NCBI GenBank assembly: GCA_014529385.2
Contig: CM043943.1
Span: forward strand, 101,175,355-101,239,354
Reading direction: 5' to 3'
DNA from: Adiantum capillus-veneris
Taxonomy: Eukaryota > Streptophyta > Polypodiopsida > Polypodiales > Pteridaceae
Length of the DNA stretch: 64,000 bases
In this document: positions 61,076-64,000 of the stretch, piece by piece
Layout: each line of letters opens with the position of its first letter
How positions within the stretch are numbered: the stretch's first letter is position 1
The notes under the pieces: model-generated
What the model was told of the DNA's origin: nothing
The model's input: only the letters and a program-made list of their open reading frames with translations
Database searches by the model: none
Translations under genes and position numbers: made by a program

Positions 61076-63800
61076 TCAAACCTGTACTTTGGTCCACTTT
61101 CTACCTTGTCTCTCTCTTGTAGCTAGCCATTGTAAGAATTTTTCATTTGCAGATGAACTACTATATGAATTTTGTCTTTTCTGCTTGTTCCTGTGTAAGG
61201 CATTTGCTAAATCTGAGTTCAGTAGTGCTTTCTTTGTCATTTTTGATCTCGTTCTATGCCATATTTGTCTATAGAACCATTGGAAAACCTCAAGCAAGCT
61301 GTTTGCCTTCACTGCACCTCCTCCATGTCTTGTATGCTTGAAAAACTTGGTTCTTGCTTGATAATGGGATTTCTCCATGCCTTGTGTAGACCATATGGAC
61401 AGGGAGCCCCATCTCTTTACAAACCAGGGAGTGTGATTGTAAATTATATGCTGGCAAAGTAAAAGTGTGTCAATAATTAGTAAGTATGAGATTAATCATA
61501 TGCTTCCAAACTAAAAGTATGTACATATTAAAAAGGAATAAAAAACATACCATGTAATGTGTGAATTCCTGATCCCAAGCATCTTTCATTGCACTTATGA
61601 AGTCATTGAGCACTTTCTTGAAATTTGGTAGATCATTTTTGCCCCAGGATGTCTTATCACAGTAGGAAAATACTTTGTCTAGTGATTCCCATACCTCTGC
61701 CTTTTTTTTTCTTGATGTACCTTTAAGACCATGATCTTTGATGGCATTGTGGAGAGCTTTCCACCGGTTATACTTCACATTGGATGAACCCTTCTTGGCA
61801 TTTTCCTTTCCTAGTTTGCCATGAAACCCTAGGAAAGCTCTGACCTTCACACCACCAACAGATACCTTTCTAGGCACATTGTTTCCATTTGAAGACCTCT
61901 TCAGGTCTGTTTCAATCTTAACCTTACCACTGTGAAGGCCAATTTCTGATAAAACCCTTTCAATACATTTGATTGCAGCATCTCTAGCTGCTTTTGGCTG
62001 TAACTTCCAGGCAAACCCCACATACAGATATACAATTTTTTCCACAATTCTGCAAAGAGCATGCAGAGTGCATATGTGGACATTAGCAAGTGGAATATTT
62101 AAAACTGCTTTGAAGTTTGGATCTTGAGTATGCCTATTGGGTGCTTTGTTCCAATTTGCAGGATTACATTCTTTTGCTGATGCCATACAATACAGGCAAG
62201 GGCTCTTTGCCATAGCTCCTTTGGAGACATTGTACATACATTTAAGGGTTTTAAGGTCTCCTCCCATGTGCCATTCCACCCTGTAACTTCCAAACCCTTC
62301 AACTTCAAGCTCTTCCCCTAATTCTTGTGCATTAATGATTTCGGGTATTGTTGTTTGATGGAAAACCCAATCCAGAACATCAAAGTCTTCACTCTCTACT
62401 TCAAAAGCACCTAGCCACCAGACATTCTTCTCCGATTGCATGCTGAAGTACTTGGTATCCTTCGGTTTCAATGCTCTGTTCATTAAAGTTATGGAAATCC
62501 TCTCAATTTTTCTGTTCTTAACAATCTCACATTCATCAAGCTTTATCACAAAACTGACAACACCATTTGCTTCTGTATGCTCCAGCTCATAGAATCTGAT
62601 CATTTCCTTCTGAAGTGTCTTCAAGTCAAGGAAAATATTATTGAACTCGTCAAATTGAAGATCTCTCTTTTTACCATGATAGGTACCATGAATGTGGTGA
62701 GGCTCACCCAGCATCTCCATTATCCTCTCATTGATCTTTTTCCTTGCCTGCTGCACAATGGATGGCTTTGAAAGCAAAGAGGACCTGACCTTACATTGCT
62801 TCAACCTTGACTTCATATTTCTGAACAGCTTGCTATAACCATCTCTGCTAATGCCTACCTTATCCATAGTATATTGCACATCATCCTTGTCCAAGCAAGA
62901 GCTCTGCAAAAATCCCTCAATGCACGGCTCCTTTGCCTTTTTAAACTTCTTCTCTGTGAAAATCTTTTTGGCAACCTTGAGAGGTAAAACATCACAATAA
63001 TGTTTAGCTGCCATTTCCATGTTTGATGCAGAGTTTGGTTGTAGCAAAGTCCTAAATCAAAAGGTACAAAATTAACTGATTATTGTCCAAATGACACCAA
63101 CAAAATAAACAAACTAAATTAAAGTTAGCTGAATATTAATCATTTAATAAAGAACAATAGCATAATAACAATAACATAAGCATAATAATGTGGAGCAGAA
63201 TCATAATACAACTTAACAGAAAGATTAACAACCTAACATAAGCAGAATCATATAAAATAAGCATAAGCAGCACTATATAAAATAACAATACCTTGCTGCT
63301 CTGATTCTCCTGCTGCAACCTCCTGCACCACGTCTCAAGGCTTCAATGTTCTTTAACTTCTTTTCTCTTTGTCTGTTTCCTACCATTGTATTCTTGCTTC
63401 TAGCTTGTTTGAGCTGAGTTTGTAGCTTTTCGTTGCTCTCTTTACATTCCTCAAGTTGTTGTTTAAGATTATTTATCATTTGTTTGGTCAAATGATCTTC
63501 TAACTTAAGAATATCTCTCTCTGCCGCAAGACTCTGTGTATAACCCAGCAACCCTCTTTGACCATCACCCACAAATTTTATCAAAGATGAACAATTTGAG
63601 AATGGGGGAGTGCTCTTTGTCATTGGGTCCAATGGATACAATCTTCCATCAGTCCAGAGATCAATGTGATTTTTTTGATCTTGCCGCATTGCTTCAAATA
63701 TGGACGAGGACACCTCTGCACATTTGTTTCTCTTGCGCACTGGACAATATTCTTCATTTAGCTCAATGTGTAGATGGTATAAGCTTCTTCTCTTCCTCAT
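61076..63800 (-). CDS. RAG1/Transib-like DDE transposase
   Basis: Three exons on the minus strand (63800-63292, 63051-61551, 61450-61076) with GT-AG borders join into 794 residues without stops. Residues about 93-150 form a charged coiled coil, followed by a basic segment. The catalytic residues are Asp332 (FVIKLDECEI), Asp425 (EWHMGGDLKTLK) and Glu696 (GSLSIWSTQGMEKSH). A zinc-binding set is visible: Cys445-x2-Cys448 after Asp425, and His671-x4-His676 before the Glu. In RAG1 the known set is D600, D708, E962 with C727/C730 and H937/H942. The His-to-Glu distances (25 and 20) are identical and the others are close. The same C2/H2 layout is also known in CMC-type transposases, so the superfamily is not settled. 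Cut-and-paste DNA transposition is the expected activity. The intact frame suggests recent activity. Confidence 0.8.
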
Positions 63801-64000
63801 GGAAGTCTGTTAACAGTATTTGTCAGAGATAGTACTATAGGAAAAAGCTGTGCAGATACGAGAAAGAAGACGACACAGAAAAGGTTTGTTTCAGCTTTTG
63901 GAAATTTTGAATTTTGGGCCAGAACTGACGTTTTCGTTAGTTTTGGAGGGAGTATTTTTTAGAATACGAAAGATCCTAGAAAGTTTGACAATGACATGTT
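63801..64000 (-). promoter_or_regulatory. Upstream region of the transposase gene
   Basis: Non-coding AT-rich sequence up to the window edge; presumably the transposase promoter. The right end of the element was not identified and probably lies beyond the window. Confidence 0.4.

Noticed and set aside
61076-63800. Animal contamination, given the RAG1-like signature
   Set aside because: The cluster is embedded in plant-type Gypsy and Copia sequence, and the RAG1-like layout is shared by several transposase groups.

Overview
The window looks like repeat-rich nuclear DNA of a land plant. It carries decayed Ty3/Gypsy and Ty1/Copia retrotransposons with plant-type gag, protease, RNase H and integrase motifs, LTRs with TATA boxes, initiator-tRNA-type primer sites, spliceosomal introns and many long CT/GA microsatellites. 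The retroelement flavour suggests a non-seed vascular plant (fern or lycophyte), but that is only an impression. I found no ordinary host housekeeping gene, tRNA, rRNA or CRISPR array.

Layout. 0-16 kb: dispersed repeats, LTR fragments, a stray DEAD-box helicase exon, a decayed gene with an FCP1/NIF-type phosphatase domain (10.5-12.1 kb), simple repeats and a 36-base poly-G run. 16.8-21.8 kb: a decayed Gypsy element on + with two RNase H domains, its 3' LTR cut by another repeat. 23.2-26.2 kb: Gypsy integrase and Copia remnants on -. 27.2-34.25 kb: the 5' half of a Gypsy element on - with gag, protease motif, PBS and 5' LTR, and a long leader holding eight near-palindromes. 35.9-38.7 kb: a GC-richer island with a decayed SF3 helicase, resembling a virophage or Polinton-like virus remnant. 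44.3-54.2 kb: a reverse-transcriptase element (probably Penelope-like) between 2.2-kb direct repeats, with CT microsatellites at its junctions.

The outstanding part is 54.75-63.8 kb, a gene cluster that looks like one large DNA transposon. It encodes (1) a 390-aa protein with a BAH-like N-terminal region and a ubiquitin-like C-terminus; (2) a 590-aa fusion of a histone H3/CENH3-like domain, with an H3-like ARTK tail, to an Ulp1 (C48) protease; (3) an unrecognised acidic protein; and (4) a 794-aa DDE transposase whose catalytic and zinc-binding residues follow RAG1/Transib spacing. Genes 1, 2 and 4 can be spliced in silico into uninterrupted reading frames. A diverged, broken relative of genes 1 and 2 lies at 39.9-44.3 kb in the same convergent arrangement; there the histone-Ulp1 protein is apparently continued by an FCP1/NIF-like phosphatase domain. 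The shared arrangement and a shared intron position argue for an element family rather than chance gene capture. The proposed role, a mobile element that handles chromatin with its own histone, reader and SUMO-type protease, is inference.
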